DNA of 42,975 bases from NCBI GenBank assembly GCA_016287095.1, contig JAEEVK010000017.1, positions 1-42,975 of the forward strand, read 5' to 3'. The position numbers and the translations under genes are program-made. Shown here in pieces: positions 23,934 through 32,488 of the stretch (the stretch's first letter is position 1; each line of letters begins with the position of its first letter). A model generated the notes under the pieces. It had not been told where the DNA came from and searched no databases. It saw nothing but the letters and a program-made list of their open reading frames with translations. The stretch comes from Lachnospiraceae bacterium (GTDB taxonomy: Bacteria; Bacillota; Clostridia; Lachnospirales; Lachnospiraceae).

Positions 23934-25016
23934 TCAATCCATCAGTAACAGGTAAGCGCCGATAAATGCAATAACAAACGAAATAAAGAAGTAAATAAAG
24001 AAGTATTTCCAGTATTTACCCTTGTCCATAGGCAGATTACCTACGAACTTACCGGTCTGACCGTTCATACCGAATACAAACTTCTGTCCATTCCAGTTAG
24101 TGTTAAGTATCCACATAGGAAGCAAAACATACTTATATGAACCGTCACGGAGTCTAATGTTTGAATTCTCGGTCTGTACAGAGTCATAACCCTTTACGGT
24201 GCTTAAAAACTGTTGTGCTGTACTGTTCTTGATACGGAGATTTGCTCTCTCTACGCTCTCATCTGCCGAAACATCGTATTTATCAGCAAGATAACCCGAA
24301 AGATAAGCAGTAATAAACTCCTTCTGTTCTTCAAACTTGAAGGGCTCAAGTGAATCCATCAGATCATCATCCATTTTCTTAGAAGCATCAACCGGAATAT
24401 TCTCAAAAGTAAGAGATCCTGAACGGACTATAGTATAATACTTAGTCTCTTTGTAATTGTAATCATTGTCACTCCAGCGTCTAACCTTGGTAGCCTTGTA
24501 TCGCATATCTGCATCAGCACCTGAATTAAACAGCCAGAACGGAACATATACACCGTTTACCTCATCAATATGATTCTCCGAAGAAAATGCAGAAGGAAGA
24601 AGCTTCTTGCCCTGGAAATGCTTGGATAGTGCTTCTTTAGCGGCATTCTTATCGAGTTTGAACGGTATGATAAAGTCAGGCTTTAACTGACCGGCAAAAT
24701 TCTGCATCATAACGATCGGATTACCGCAGAAAGGACATGAAGAAGCACCTGTAGTCTCAGCTGTAACGATCTCAGCACCACATGACTTACAATGGTAGCT
24801 GGCCATGCCGTTCATATCTTCTCCGCCCCAGCTCTGGCCTTCATAGCCTTCCCATTTCATGGACTCAGGCTCTTCGTTCTCCAAAGCCTGGTCTAACTCT
24901 TTTAAGGCATCCATCTCAAACTCAGTATCGCAGAAAGGACACTTCATCTTTCCGACAGTACTGTTAAACTCTATAGAACCGCCGCAACACGGGCATCTGT
25001 ACTCTTGTAATGCCAT
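23934..25016 (-). CDS. Zinc-ribbon protein with C-terminal membrane anchor, YdjG-like paralogue
   Basis: Two zinc ribbons in the first 100 residues (Cys8/11/26/29 and Cys76/79/94/97), an acidic linker between them, the shared central domain (IIPFKLDKNAA, GVYVPFWLFN, NGQTGKFVG) and one hydrophobic helix at the end (about 337-358). It shares architecture with the 543-residue protein at 16984-18615 but has two ribbons and a single anchor. AAAGGAGAAG precedes the ATG. The SPFH gene lies upstream, separated by a terminator and a long hairpin, so expression may be only partly linked. Confidence 0.75.
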   Translation of the reverse strand: MALQEYRCPCCGGSIEFNSTVGKMKCPFCDTEFEMDALKELDQALENEEPESMKWEGYEGQSWGGEDMNGMASYHCKSCGAEIVTAETTGASSCPFCGNPIVMMQNFAGQLKPDFIIPFKLDKNAAKEALSKHFQGKKLLPSAFSSENHIDEVNGVYVPFWLFNSGADADMRYKATKVRRWSDNDYNYKETKYYTIVRSGSLTFENIPVDASKKMDDDLMDSLEPFKFEEQKEFITAYLSGYLADKYDVSADESVERANLRIKNSTAQQFLSTVKGYDSVQTENSNIRLRDGSYKYVLLPMWILNTNWNGQKFVFGMNGQTGKFVGNLPMDKGKYWKYFFIYFFISFVIAFIGAYLLLMD

Positions 25017-25047
25017 TTTCCTTCTCCTTTATGACAAATTTACCACA

Positions 25048-25086
25048 TTTAGGCACTATAAACATTTTACATTTATAGTGCCTAAA
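25048..25086. repeat. 15-bp perfect palindrome before the zinc-ribbon gene
   Basis: TTTAGGCACTATAAA (25048-25062) and TTTATAGTGCCTAAA (25072-25086) are exact reverse complements with a 9-base spacer, about 30 bases upstream of the start codon. It could be an operator or a leader hairpin. Confidence 0.75.
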
Positions 25087-25115
25087 AGTCAATAATTCTC
25101 AAAGATTTTTCTCTT

Positions 25116-25146
25116 AAAAATAGCCTCAAGAATTATCCTGAGGCTA
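25116..25146 (-). terminator. Terminator after the SPFH gene
   Basis: On the minus strand TAGCCTCA ... TGAGGCTA (25146-25121) is followed by five T. It ends 18 bases after the SPFH stop codon. Confidence 0.8.
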
Positions 25147-25164
25147 TATAATTATTTTACTTAA

Positions 25165-26529
25165 TTAGGGACGGGGCTTTCCACACTTTGTACAGAAGTT
25201 TCCGTCATTCTCAGCGCCACAAGCGCAAACCCAAGTGGTTGAAGCAGGTACTTCAGGCTTCGGCTTTCCACACTTAGGACAGAAGTTACCGGTGTTTTCA
25301 GCACCGCATTCGCACTTCCAAACACCTGCGGGAGCGGGCTTCGGCTTTCCACATGCTGTACAGAAGTTTCCGTCATTGTCCTTACCGCACTCACACTTCC
25401 ACATATTAGCTGCTGCAGCGGCTGCCTGCTGCTGAGCTGCTACCTGCTGTGCTGCAGCCTGCTCCTGACCTGCCTGAGCATAAAGAGCATTGATAGTGTT
25501 GCCGATGCCGCCGTTCATACCGCCGCCGATCATGCCTACACCGAACATAGCGTTAGCTGCGCCGTTAGGATTCTTAGCTGCATCCTTAAGAGCCTGAGCC
25601 TGAGCTGCTGTAAGAGCTGCTGCACCAAGACCTGCATGCTGATATCTAGCCTCAGCCTGAGCGTCACGGATGAGCTTCTCGTTCTCTTCGGTAGTATTAG
25701 CTGAGTTAACATCAAAGCTTACAAGCTCGATACCTTTCTCAACAACCCACTTCTGATGGAGCTGCTCCTTAAGAGCCTCGCTCATTTCCTCTGTATGAAG
25801 AGGAAGCTCGTTATATCTGATCTCCATAGCTGAAAGCTTACCGAGAGCGGTATTGAGCTTTCCGCTGATTTCTGACTTAAGCTGCTGCTCGATATCTGCA
25901 GCCTTGAATGTATCGTTTACGTTACCTGCGATCTTTGTATAGAAAAGAAGCGGATCAACCAGACGATATGAGTAAATAGCGTTAAGTCTGATAGTAATAT
26001 CAAGATCAAGGAAGATCTTGCTGTCTACAAGTCTGAAAGGTACAGGTGCGGGTGTGCCGTACTTGTTGCCCATGATAACTTTAGTATTGAAGTAGTAAAC
26101 TCTCTGGTCATTACCAGCCTGTCCACCGTAAGTGAACTGCTGTCCTAACATCTTGAAAGAATCAATAAGGCTCTGACCGAAGCTGCCGGCAAAAATACTG
26201 GGAGCAAGAGAAGTATCGTATGTGAACTTACCGGGCTCTGCACAAACCTCAACTACCTTTCCGTTTTCTACGATGATCATGCACTGACCATCATTAACTA
26301 CGATACCGCTACCGTTAGTGATGACATTGTCCTCACCCTTGGTGTTAGATGACTTGCCTGAAACCTGCTTTCTACCCTTAACCATAAGAGTGTCATCCGG
26401 AATAGAATCACAGTAAATAAATTCCTTCCACTGATTTGCCAGCACATTTCCTGCTGCACCAAGTCCTGCGTTAAGTGCACCACCTGCAATACTGCCAACT
26501 GCACCAACGACTGTTGAAATAAGTCCCAT
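25165..26529 (-). CDS. SPFH-domain protein with three C-terminal zinc ribbons, YdjI-like
   Basis: A 454-residue SPFH/Band-7 protein of the 'virion core protein' group, of which B. subtilis YdjI is a member. It has a Gly/Ala-rich N-terminus that may associate with membrane, the SPFH domain (about 35-310), an Ala/Gln-rich hinge (335-370), and three tandem copies of WKCECGxxNxGNFCxxCGKPKP (372-454), each a four-cysteine ribbon. SPFH proteins form large ring assemblies at membranes. AAAGGAG supports the start, and a promoter with a 17-base spacer lies upstream. Together with the two zinc-ribbon and TPM proteins it forms the envelope module discussed in the findings. Confidence 0.85.
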   Translation of the reverse strand: MGLISTVVGAVGSIAGGALNAGLGAAGNVLANQWKEFIYCDSIPDDTLMVKGRKQVSGKSSNTKGEDNVITNGSGIVVNDGQCMIIVENGKVVEVCAEPGKFTYDTSLAPSIFAGSFGQSLIDSFKMLGQQFTYGGQAGNDQRVYYFNTKVIMGNKYGTPAPVPFRLVDSKIFLDLDITIRLNAIYSYRLVDPLLFYTKIAGNVNDTFKAADIEQQLKSEISGKLNTALGKLSAMEIRYNELPLHTEEMSEALKEQLHQKWVVEKGIELVSFDVNSANTTEENEKLIRDAQAEARYQHAGLGAAALTAAQAQALKDAAKNPNGAANAMFGVGMIGGGMNGGIGNTINALYAQAGQEQAAAQQVAAQQQAAAAAANMWKCECGKDNDGNFCTACGKPKPAPAGVWKCECGAENTGNFCPKCGKPKPEVPASTTWVCACGAENDGNFCTKCGKPRP

Positions 26530-26553
26530 ATACTTTGTTCTCCTTTCAATTTT

Positions 26554-26570
26554 GAAATCCTCTGGATTTC
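26554..26570. promoter_or_regulatory. Palindrome in the SPFH leader, possible operator
   Basis: GAAATCC and GGATTTC pair around TCT, and the word GGATTTC occurs again on the coding strand inside the promoter spacer (26594-26600 region). Repetition on both sides of the start point suggests a regulator site or leader hairpin. Confidence 0.35.
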
Positions 26571-26582
26571 CATCCGAGGAAC

Positions 26583-26611
26583 ATTATAACACAATGAAAT
26601 CCTTTGCACAA
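26583..26611 (-). promoter_or_regulatory. Sigma-A promoter of the SPFH gene
   Basis: Minus strand TTGTGC (26611-26606), a 17-base spacer and a perfect TATAAT (26588-26583). The start point should be near 26576, about 47 bases before the start codon. Confidence 0.7.
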
Positions 26612-26681
26612 TATTAAAATTAATAAATATTTTGCTCTAAAACCATATTAATTGGAAAATATAGCCGTTCAAATCGCAAAA

Positions 26682-28754
26682 TCAACACTTTGTAACAAGG
26701 ATGTCATCAACATAATAATCCGAGTTACCGTCTGTCTCGATAAAGAACTCGGCCGACTGAAGATCCTCAGGCAGCTGTGTGGTAGCAGAAACAAATGTCC
26801 ATCCGCCCTTATTTGAAGGAGTCTCTGATATCCTGCCCTCTTTACTGCCGTCTATACCCATATAGATAAAGTTATCATCAGTCTTTACATAAGCTGTGAT
26901 CGTAACCTTCTGTCCGATATAAGCAGAAATATTAAACTTAACTGTAGCCTCTTTCTCAGCACGTGTAACCTGAAGTGAATGACCTGCTCCGTCCCTGGAC
27001 TCCTTATCGGTAACCTGAAGCATGGGTAGATGTCCGACACCTCTGACTCCGGCGATATTCTTCTTGCCTTCAAAGCCTTCAACCAGACCTATGAGTTTGA
27101 TGCTCACATCATCTACATAAAGAGCGCTGAACTTACCGTCTTCCTCCTCAAGAGTTCCAAAATAGAGGAACATTGAATGAGTATCACCGGGTACAGTATA
27201 GATGCCTTTAACTTCAACAAACTCTTCTTTTCCGCACTCAGCCTCAGCAATCACAGGGAATCCCTCAATATCTGCCCTTATGCAGGCTTTCTTTGCAGGA
27301 GTCCTAACCCATGCGCTAACCTCTATCGTCTGGCCGATAAAGTCAGATACATCAAAGCTTATGCTGCTCCACTCATCAAATCTGATCTCCTGAGCAATGG
27401 CTGTTGTACCGCTGTGTACATATTTATTCTGGAATGATATATGAGCAAATCCTCTGGTCTTAAATCCGTAATCTTCAAGCTTCTGAGGTTCATTGCCCTT
27501 AGGCTCAAAGTCGGCAAACCTGTCCGAAAGATTGATATGTATAACCTCAGGCTCACCGAGTGATTCACCTGTAAGAGCACATTTAAGAGCCAGATATGAT
27601 TTCTTGGGTGAAAGGTCACCGTTAAACAGCAACGGATCGGCTCCTCCCCTGATCCAGGAGTTATCATCGGTAAGGCCCCAGAAGGTAACGCACTTAAGCC
27701 TTGCACCCTCAGAATTTGCCTTAACCAGAGCTTCAAACAGATTCTTATAGAACATAGCCTGGTAATAATACTTATTAATATTTAAACAGGTACATTTAAC
27801 ATCCAGCTCGGTAATGTGTACAACATCTACCAGTTTACTGTAATCCTTGAGTGCCTTTACATACTCTTCAATATTGTTATTATCACTAAGATGTCCCTGC
27901 ATACCGATACCATCGATAAGATTCTCTCCAAGGATGCTGCCGTGTTCATCGGTACGTCTCTCGAGAGCTGCTATGATAGCCTCCTTCTTATCGGGATGGA
28001 ACTCGTTATAATCATTATAGAAAAGCAAGGGCTTGATCTTCTTTAATTCACTGTGAGAATCAGTTGTAATGCCATAATCCGGAGCATATTTTAAAGCGTA
28101 TTCGTCAATAGCCTCTTTTGCAAACTTAAAAGCCCAGTAAATAAAGTCTTCGCCAATGATCTGATACCAATAGCTGTTACGGAGGCCTGTAGGTGTCTTA
28201 TCCATAAGCTCTATGGCCTCGTTTACAACATCCCATGCATAAATGGTGGACGCATAGCCGTTTTTATACATATACTCCATACAGGAACCGATATAGCTCT
28301 TAAGACGCTTGAGCATGGTATCTCTGTCAACAAAACAAACAGGATCAAGCTTCTCAAAGCGCTTCATAAATGGTCTGACCTTTAAGATCTCGGGATCCGT
28401 AGGCACTGTAACTGGCTTATAACCCTTGCAGAAGGCCTCATTAGCACACTGGCTGTGCCAAACAAGAACATGACCTCTTACCTTCATACCGTTATCACGG
28501 GCAAAATCAAGCATACGCTTGGCATTATCATTGATAACGAAAGGAAGATAATCCTCGGTAGCCTCGGCACTGTTCCAGCCCATATTATAAGCAGGCTTAA
28601 GCTCGTTGGCGAAAGTCATGCTGTTAAACTCCTGAAGAATAAGCTTTTCCTTTTCAGGATTACCTATCTCATTGTTGGTAAAGTTATCATGTATGCTTTC
28701 ACAAGCTACACCTATGGTAAAATAATTACTATAGAGCTCTTTTAAGCTGTTCAT
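26682..28754 (-). CDS. GH10 endo-1,4-beta-xylanase with two C-terminal carbohydrate-binding-like modules, no signal peptide
   Basis: A retaining xylanase. The GH10 barrel covers about residues 5-395, with acid/base Glu179 (WDVVNEAI) and nucleophile Glu316 (HITELDVK), plus HVLVWHSQ and the closing FWGLTDDNSW. Two beta-sandwich modules follow (about 405-555 and 560-690), each with the ISAYIGQKVTITAYVKT-type pattern of CBM4/9-like domains. The N-terminus (MNSLKELYSNYF) has no hydrophobic signal, and AGAGGAG with a correct spacer fixes this start, so the enzyme is probably cytoplasmic and acts on imported xylo-oligosaccharides. It has its own promoter; the HD-GYP gene lies upstream and the CE1-like esterase 4.5 kb away could work on the same substrate. 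Confidence 0.9.
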   Translation of the reverse strand: MNSLKELYSNYFTIGVACESIHDNFTNNEIGNPEKEKLILQEFNSMTFANELKPAYNMGWNSAEATEDYLPFVINDNAKRMLDFARDNGMKVRGHVLVWHSQCANEAFCKGYKPVTVPTDPEILKVRPFMKRFEKLDPVCFVDRDTMLKRLKSYIGSCMEYMYKNGYASTIYAWDVVNEAIELMDKTPTGLRNSYWYQIIGEDFIYWAFKFAKEAIDEYALKYAPDYGITTDSHSELKKIKPLLFYNDYNEFHPDKKEAIIAALERRTDEHGSILGENLIDGIGMQGHLSDNNNIEEYVKALKDYSKLVDVVHITELDVKCTCLNINKYYYQAMFYKNLFEALVKANSEGARLKCVTFWGLTDDNSWIRGGADPLLFNGDLSPKKSYLALKCALTGESLGEPEVIHINLSDRFADFEPKGNEPQKLEDYGFKTRGFAHISFQNKYVHSGTTAIAQEIRFDEWSSISFDVSDFIGQTIEVSAWVRTPAKKACIRADIEGFPVIAEAECGKEEFVEVKGIYTVPGDTHSMFLYFGTLEEEDGKFSALYVDDVSIKLIGLVEGFEGKKNIAGVRGVGHLPMLQVTDKESRDGAGHSLQVTRAEKEATVKFNISAYIGQKVTITAYVKTDDNFIYMGIDGSKEGRISETPSNKGGWTFVSATTQLPEDLQSAEFFIETDGNSDYYVDDILVTKC

Positions 28755-28801
28755 TCGTTCTCTCCTCTGTAAAAGACATAAATAACCAATACATCTATTC
28801 T

Positions 28802-28830
28802 ATTTTACACATTTCTATACTAAATGTCTA
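28802..28830 (-). promoter_or_regulatory. Probable promoter of the xylanase gene
   Basis: Minus strand TAGACA (28830-28825), a 17-base spacer and TAAAAT (28807-28802), about 48 bases before the start codon. Confidence 0.55.
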
Positions 28831-28849
28831 TATTTTTTTTCTAATATTT

Positions 28850-30562
28850 TTATCCCTCATATGAAGAAATCTTCAAATAATACTCCTCAAGCCTGGGTCT
28901 AGCACTCACATAACAGGGCTCAAGTCTCTTATCAAAGTGTTTACCGAAGCTCTCCATGATGATCTCATCGGCCTTTTCAAAGCTCATGCTTTCCTTATAT
29001 ACACGTTTGCTTACCAGAGCATCATATACATCGGCTATAGCCATGATCCTGGCCTCGAGAGGTATCTTTTCTCCCTTTAAACCACTGGGATAGCCTGAAC
29101 CGTCCCATCTTTCATGATGATAATGAGCCACATTTTCTGCAATGATCTTAAAATCGGCATCATCTGTGCTTTTAAGTATCTCATGAACGATCCTGGCACC
29201 TTCGGCAGCGTGCTTCTTCATCTCTTCAAACTCTTCGGGAGTAAACTTACCCGGTTTTCTGAGCACCTGGTCATCTACGGCTATTTTCCCAAGGTCATGC
29301 ATGGGTGCGGCCTTTATCAGATTCTTACAGAACGCTTCACTTAAGTTGAATACCTTCTGCTTCGTGATCTCATCCACCAGAATACGTATACAGTCACTTG
29401 TCCTCTTGATATGCCCACCGGTAGAATTGTCTCGGCTTTCAACCATGGTCGCCATACCCATTATCAGGTTGTTGTGCATTTCTATGATATGTGCAGTTTT
29501 ACGGTTAACCTGATCCTTAAGTGAGGTATTAAACTTGCTGAGCAGTGAAATATACTTCTGATCCTTTGTATCATCAGTTATAACGAGCTGATAACCTCTC
29601 TTTGTCTTACCGTCAAACAGATAGTTAACATCTATATTATAAACCTTATCCCTGGTCTTATACAGGTGTTTATCCTTGTTCTCATCCTTTTTAAACTCAT
29701 CAAGCCAAGGAATAACATACTTTTTCATGGACTCCTTGCTGTTTATCGGACTGTCTACGACTATATCCTCCAGTTCACCGAAAATCTTCCTGGCTGTATA
29801 GTTACTTCCGAGATAATTGTACTTAAAATCAATAGAAACAAATCCGGTAGTGCCTTTTTCAAGTATAGAATCTATACCCGACTCTGTAATATCATACAGA
29901 CATATCCTATGTATGATCATCAGGAATATGGTCTCAGCCAAAACATAGGTTAAAGGCAGAAAATCCAACCTGTCAGTGATCATCCTGCCGCCAAAAAACC
30001 CTATAACCGATAAGCTTTCTGCTAGTACAAGAAGTTTGACTATCTTCCTTGATACAACCTTTTTCTTCTTGATGCAGTAAATAAGAGCTGCAAAATCAAG
30101 TATAAAATAAGCTATGATCATGATGTAGAACAAGGTATGTCCCCATCCATAATCCTTATTGGTGAGATATCCTGTACCATCCTTTATGACAAAGTCCACG
30201 GATTTATAGAAAATTGAATATTTGCCCACAGTCAGGGAAAGTGCATAAATACCTACCGAAACGCCAAACATTATGAGTCTCAACCAATTAGGTATTGTAA
30301 TATGACAAAGCACGAATATTGCCAGGGTAATAAACAGCATATTAAAGCATCCGCCGATATACGCTATCTTATTAGCCAATAAAGCCTCTCTCAAGCTGTG
30401 TGAATTTGCCATCCATACATATGCAAGATTGTTTAAGGGGACTATAAAGAAAATAAGATTAAAATAAACGCTGAAGTGTTTATGCCATTTAAAAACATAG
30501 ACTCCGGACAGGATAAGAGAAGCTACAAAATAAAAGATATAAAAAATTCTTGCATCAAGCAT
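28850..30562 (-). CDS. Membrane HD-GYP domain protein, probable c-di-GMP phosphodiesterase
   Basis: The N-terminal 220 residues form about seven hydrophobic helices of the 7TM sensor type found ahead of histidine kinases. A PAS-like segment follows (about 230-335), then the HD-GYP domain (about 365-545). The domain carries MHDLGKIA near residue 422, the HAAEGARIVHE helix, HYHHERWDGSGYPSGLKGEKIP and MAIADVYDALVS, so the metal-binding His/Asp set and the GYP loop are intact. It should hydrolyse c-di-GMP to pGpG or GMP in response to a membrane or ligand signal. AAAGGAGAG supports the start. The xylanase gene follows 95 bases later but has its own promoter. Confidence 0.88.
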   Translation of the reverse strand: MLDARIFYIFYFVASLILSGVYVFKWHKHFSVYFNLIFFIVPLNNLAYVWMANSHSLREALLANKIAYIGGCFNMLFITLAIFVLCHITIPNWLRLIMFGVSVGIYALSLTVGKYSIFYKSVDFVIKDGTGYLTNKDYGWGHTLFYIMIIAYFILDFAALIYCIKKKKVVSRKIVKLLVLAESLSVIGFFGGRMITDRLDFLPLTYVLAETIFLMIIHRICLYDITESGIDSILEKGTTGFVSIDFKYNYLGSNYTARKIFGELEDIVVDSPINSKESMKKYVIPWLDEFKKDENKDKHLYKTRDKVYNIDVNYLFDGKTKRGYQLVITDDTKDQKYISLLSKFNTSLKDQVNRKTAHIIEMHNNLIMGMATMVESRDNSTGGHIKRTSDCIRILVDEITKQKVFNLSEAFCKNLIKAAPMHDLGKIAVDDQVLRKPGKFTPEEFEEMKKHAAEGARIVHEILKSTDDADFKIIAENVAHYHHERWDGSGYPSGLKGEKIPLEARIMAIADVYDALVSKRVYKESMSFEKADEIIMESFGKHFDKRLEPCYVSARPRLEEYYLKISSYEG

Positions 30563-30674
30563 TACACTTCTCTCCTTTCCATCGTCATATTTTAAATTTT
30601 AACACAGTTTATGCAATAATTCCATAATTTTATACTTATTATATTTGAAAATTTATAAAAATTTAATAATCGAC

Positions 30675-30703
30675 TTGACATATAACGATTTATCTGTTTT
30701 AAT
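30675..30703 (+). promoter_or_regulatory. Sigma-A promoter for the plus-strand membrane protein pair
   Basis: A perfect TTGACA (30675-30680), a 17-base spacer and TTTAAT (30698-30703), 30 bases before the start codon at 30734. Confidence 0.7.
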
Positions 30704-30733
30704 TAAAGATAATTTGACTTAAGGAGTATTCCT

Positions 30734-31363
30734 ATGGGTAGAGATGAAATCCTTAACAAAATATCCAAAGGTGCCAGAGCATCGGTAATACTTGGCTTTA
30801 TATTTGCTATCGGAGGACTGATAGTCAGTATACTCATGTTTATCATGGGTACAAACAGCGATAATGTTGTATTTCTTATCATCATGCTTGCACTGTTCGC
30901 TGTGGGTGTAGTCATCTTGATCTTCAATATACCACAGATGCTGGATCCAATGAAATCAAGATTTATCAAGAAAAACCCTGATATCTTAAAAATGGCTGAT
31001 GAGTTATACAGTAATATCGTATATCAGGACAAAACTTTAATGTTCTCTCCTCGTATCATAGCAAATGCTTGCGATATAAGGCAGATGGCATATACCGATG
31101 AAGTCTTTCTTATTTATGTATATATACACAAAACTAACGGTGTTACAGACTTAAAGCAGCTTCGCCTTGAAACAGCCAGAGAAACCATCAATCTTCCAAT
31201 CATCTACAAAAAAGATGATGAAATTAACGGCCTTATCGGTCAGATACTTCAGCATTGCCGGTATGCACGTGTCGGCTATAATGATGACGGTATGGCTTAT
31301 CTTCGCCAGATGCGTGAGCTCTGGAAACAGGATCAGGAAAGAAAGCACATGAGGCTGAACTAA
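30734..31363 (+). CDS. Two-helix membrane protein of unknown function
   Basis: A 209-residue product with two adjacent transmembrane helices (about 16-40 and 45-66) and a soluble, probably cytoplasmic, C-terminal domain of 140 residues ending in a Lys/Arg-rich helix. AAGGAG stands eight bases before the ATG. No family motif was recognised. It is divergent from the HD-GYP gene and followed in the same direction by another membrane protein gene. Confidence 0.75.
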   Translation: MGRDEILNKISKGARASVILGFIFAIGGLIVSILMFIMGTNSDNVVFLIIMLALFAVGVVILIFNIPQMLDPMKSRFIKKNPDILKMADELYSNIVYQDKTLMFSPRIIANACDIRQMAYTDEVFLIYVYIHKTNGVTDLKQLRLETARETINLPIIYKKDDEINGLIGQILQHCRYARVGYNDDGMAYLRQMRELWKQDQERKHMRLN

Positions 31364-31435
31364 TTTGATATCATTTTATTCCAATTAGGATAAAATTAGA
31401 TATAATAAAACCTATAATTTTTAAGGAGAATGAAA

Positions 31436-32374
31436 ATGAACTTTAACTGGAAACTAAAATTCGCATTAATTGCTCTTGTTATCGCAGTAATGTTAGTAGT
31501 AACTGGTGGTAAAGATGCATTCAATTTTATGAAAGATCCCATTCAATTAAAAACTTCTGATCAGGTTAAAAATCTTAAAAATGGAGATCATGTTACTTTT
31601 GATATAACAATGGTATATGATTGCATAATTAGCCAAACAACAACTACTACCAAAAATGGAGTTACACAAAGTTCTAAAGAAAGCGCTCGATACTATGTTA
31701 TTCCTTTTTTAGATATTAACGAAGCTGGATATGAGACAGTTGGTGCATTATTAACAATCAAAGTAAATTCTGAATATTTTTCTAAATTTCAAAAAGCTGG
31801 TGAAGATTTCTGGAATTATTGGGAAGATTATACACTTCCAACACCTAGTACTGTTATTTATTCTGTTGATGGAATTATCAAAGACATGTCTTCAGAAGAA
31901 CAAAAATATGCTTCTGATTATGTAAAAACCGGCAATATGAAAAATATATATGTTAATACACCTAGCAAGTCAGCTTCATACATTATGTTAGGTTGCAGTG
32001 GCGTTGCTCTTCTGTTAGGCGCATTGTTCATTGTTCTTTTCGTCTTAGGAAAGAAGAAGGAACAGGCAAGACTTGAAGAAATGAGAGCTAACAACCCTAC
32101 TTACTACCAGGCTCCTGCAGGCGTTACATTCAACAACAATGTAAACGATCCTACCGCTCAGAATCCTTACGCATTCGATCCCAGTACCGATCCCAGATTC
32201 AACGGTATGGCCCAGGGCAATCCTGTAGCACCCAATAACCAGTATAGCGCACAGCCTATGAATGGCAACTTCAACGAAGTAGCTCCCACAAACGGTCAGT
32301 ATGGTGCATCTGCTGATAATTCAGGTAATTTCAATGAGATACCTAATAACGATCCGTTCAATAATCAGCAGTAA
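31436..32374 (+). CDS. Membrane protein with external domain and Asn/Gln/Pro-rich tail
   Basis: Numbered from 31436: a first hydrophobic helix (6-24), a presumed external domain of about 150 residues, a second helix (about 183-206), and a cytoplasmic low-complexity tail rich in Asn, Gln, Pro and Gly. AAGGAG (31423-31428) is 7 bases before ATG 31436 and only 1 before ATG 31430, so 31436 is chosen. The external domain is encoded by clearly more A/T-rich DNA than the tail. No family recognised with certainty. A terminator follows. Confidence 0.7.
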   Translation: MNFNWKLKFALIALVIAVMLVVTGGKDAFNFMKDPIQLKTSDQVKNLKNGDHVTFDITMVYDCIISQTTTTTKNGVTQSSKESARYYVIPFLDINEAGYETVGALLTIKVNSEYFSKFQKAGEDFWNYWEDYTLPTPSTVIYSVDGIIKDMSSEEQKYASDYVKTGNMKNIYVNTPSKSASYIMLGCSGVALLLGALFIVLFVLGKKKEQARLEEMRANNPTYYQAPAGVTFNNNVNDPTAQNPYAFDPSTDPRFNGMAQGNPVAPNNQYSAQPMNGNFNEVAPTNGQYGASADNSGNFNEIPNNDPFNNQQ

Positions 32375-32412
32375 GTTCAACTAATGTATATGATAATATT
32401 TTAATAAAATTC

Positions 32413-32440
32413 AAGCAGGAGCCACAAATGACTCCTGCTT
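32413..32440. terminator. Terminator between convergent genes
   Basis: AAGCAGGAG (32413-32421) pairs with CTCCTGCTT (32432-32440) around a 10-base loop, followed by ATTTTTTAT on the plus strand. On the minus strand GAATTTTATT follows, so it may also serve the PAP2 gene. Confidence 0.88.
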
Positions 32441-32488
32441 ATTTTTTATGTATTTTCTTGATATTCAAAAAAACTAACACACAATATG

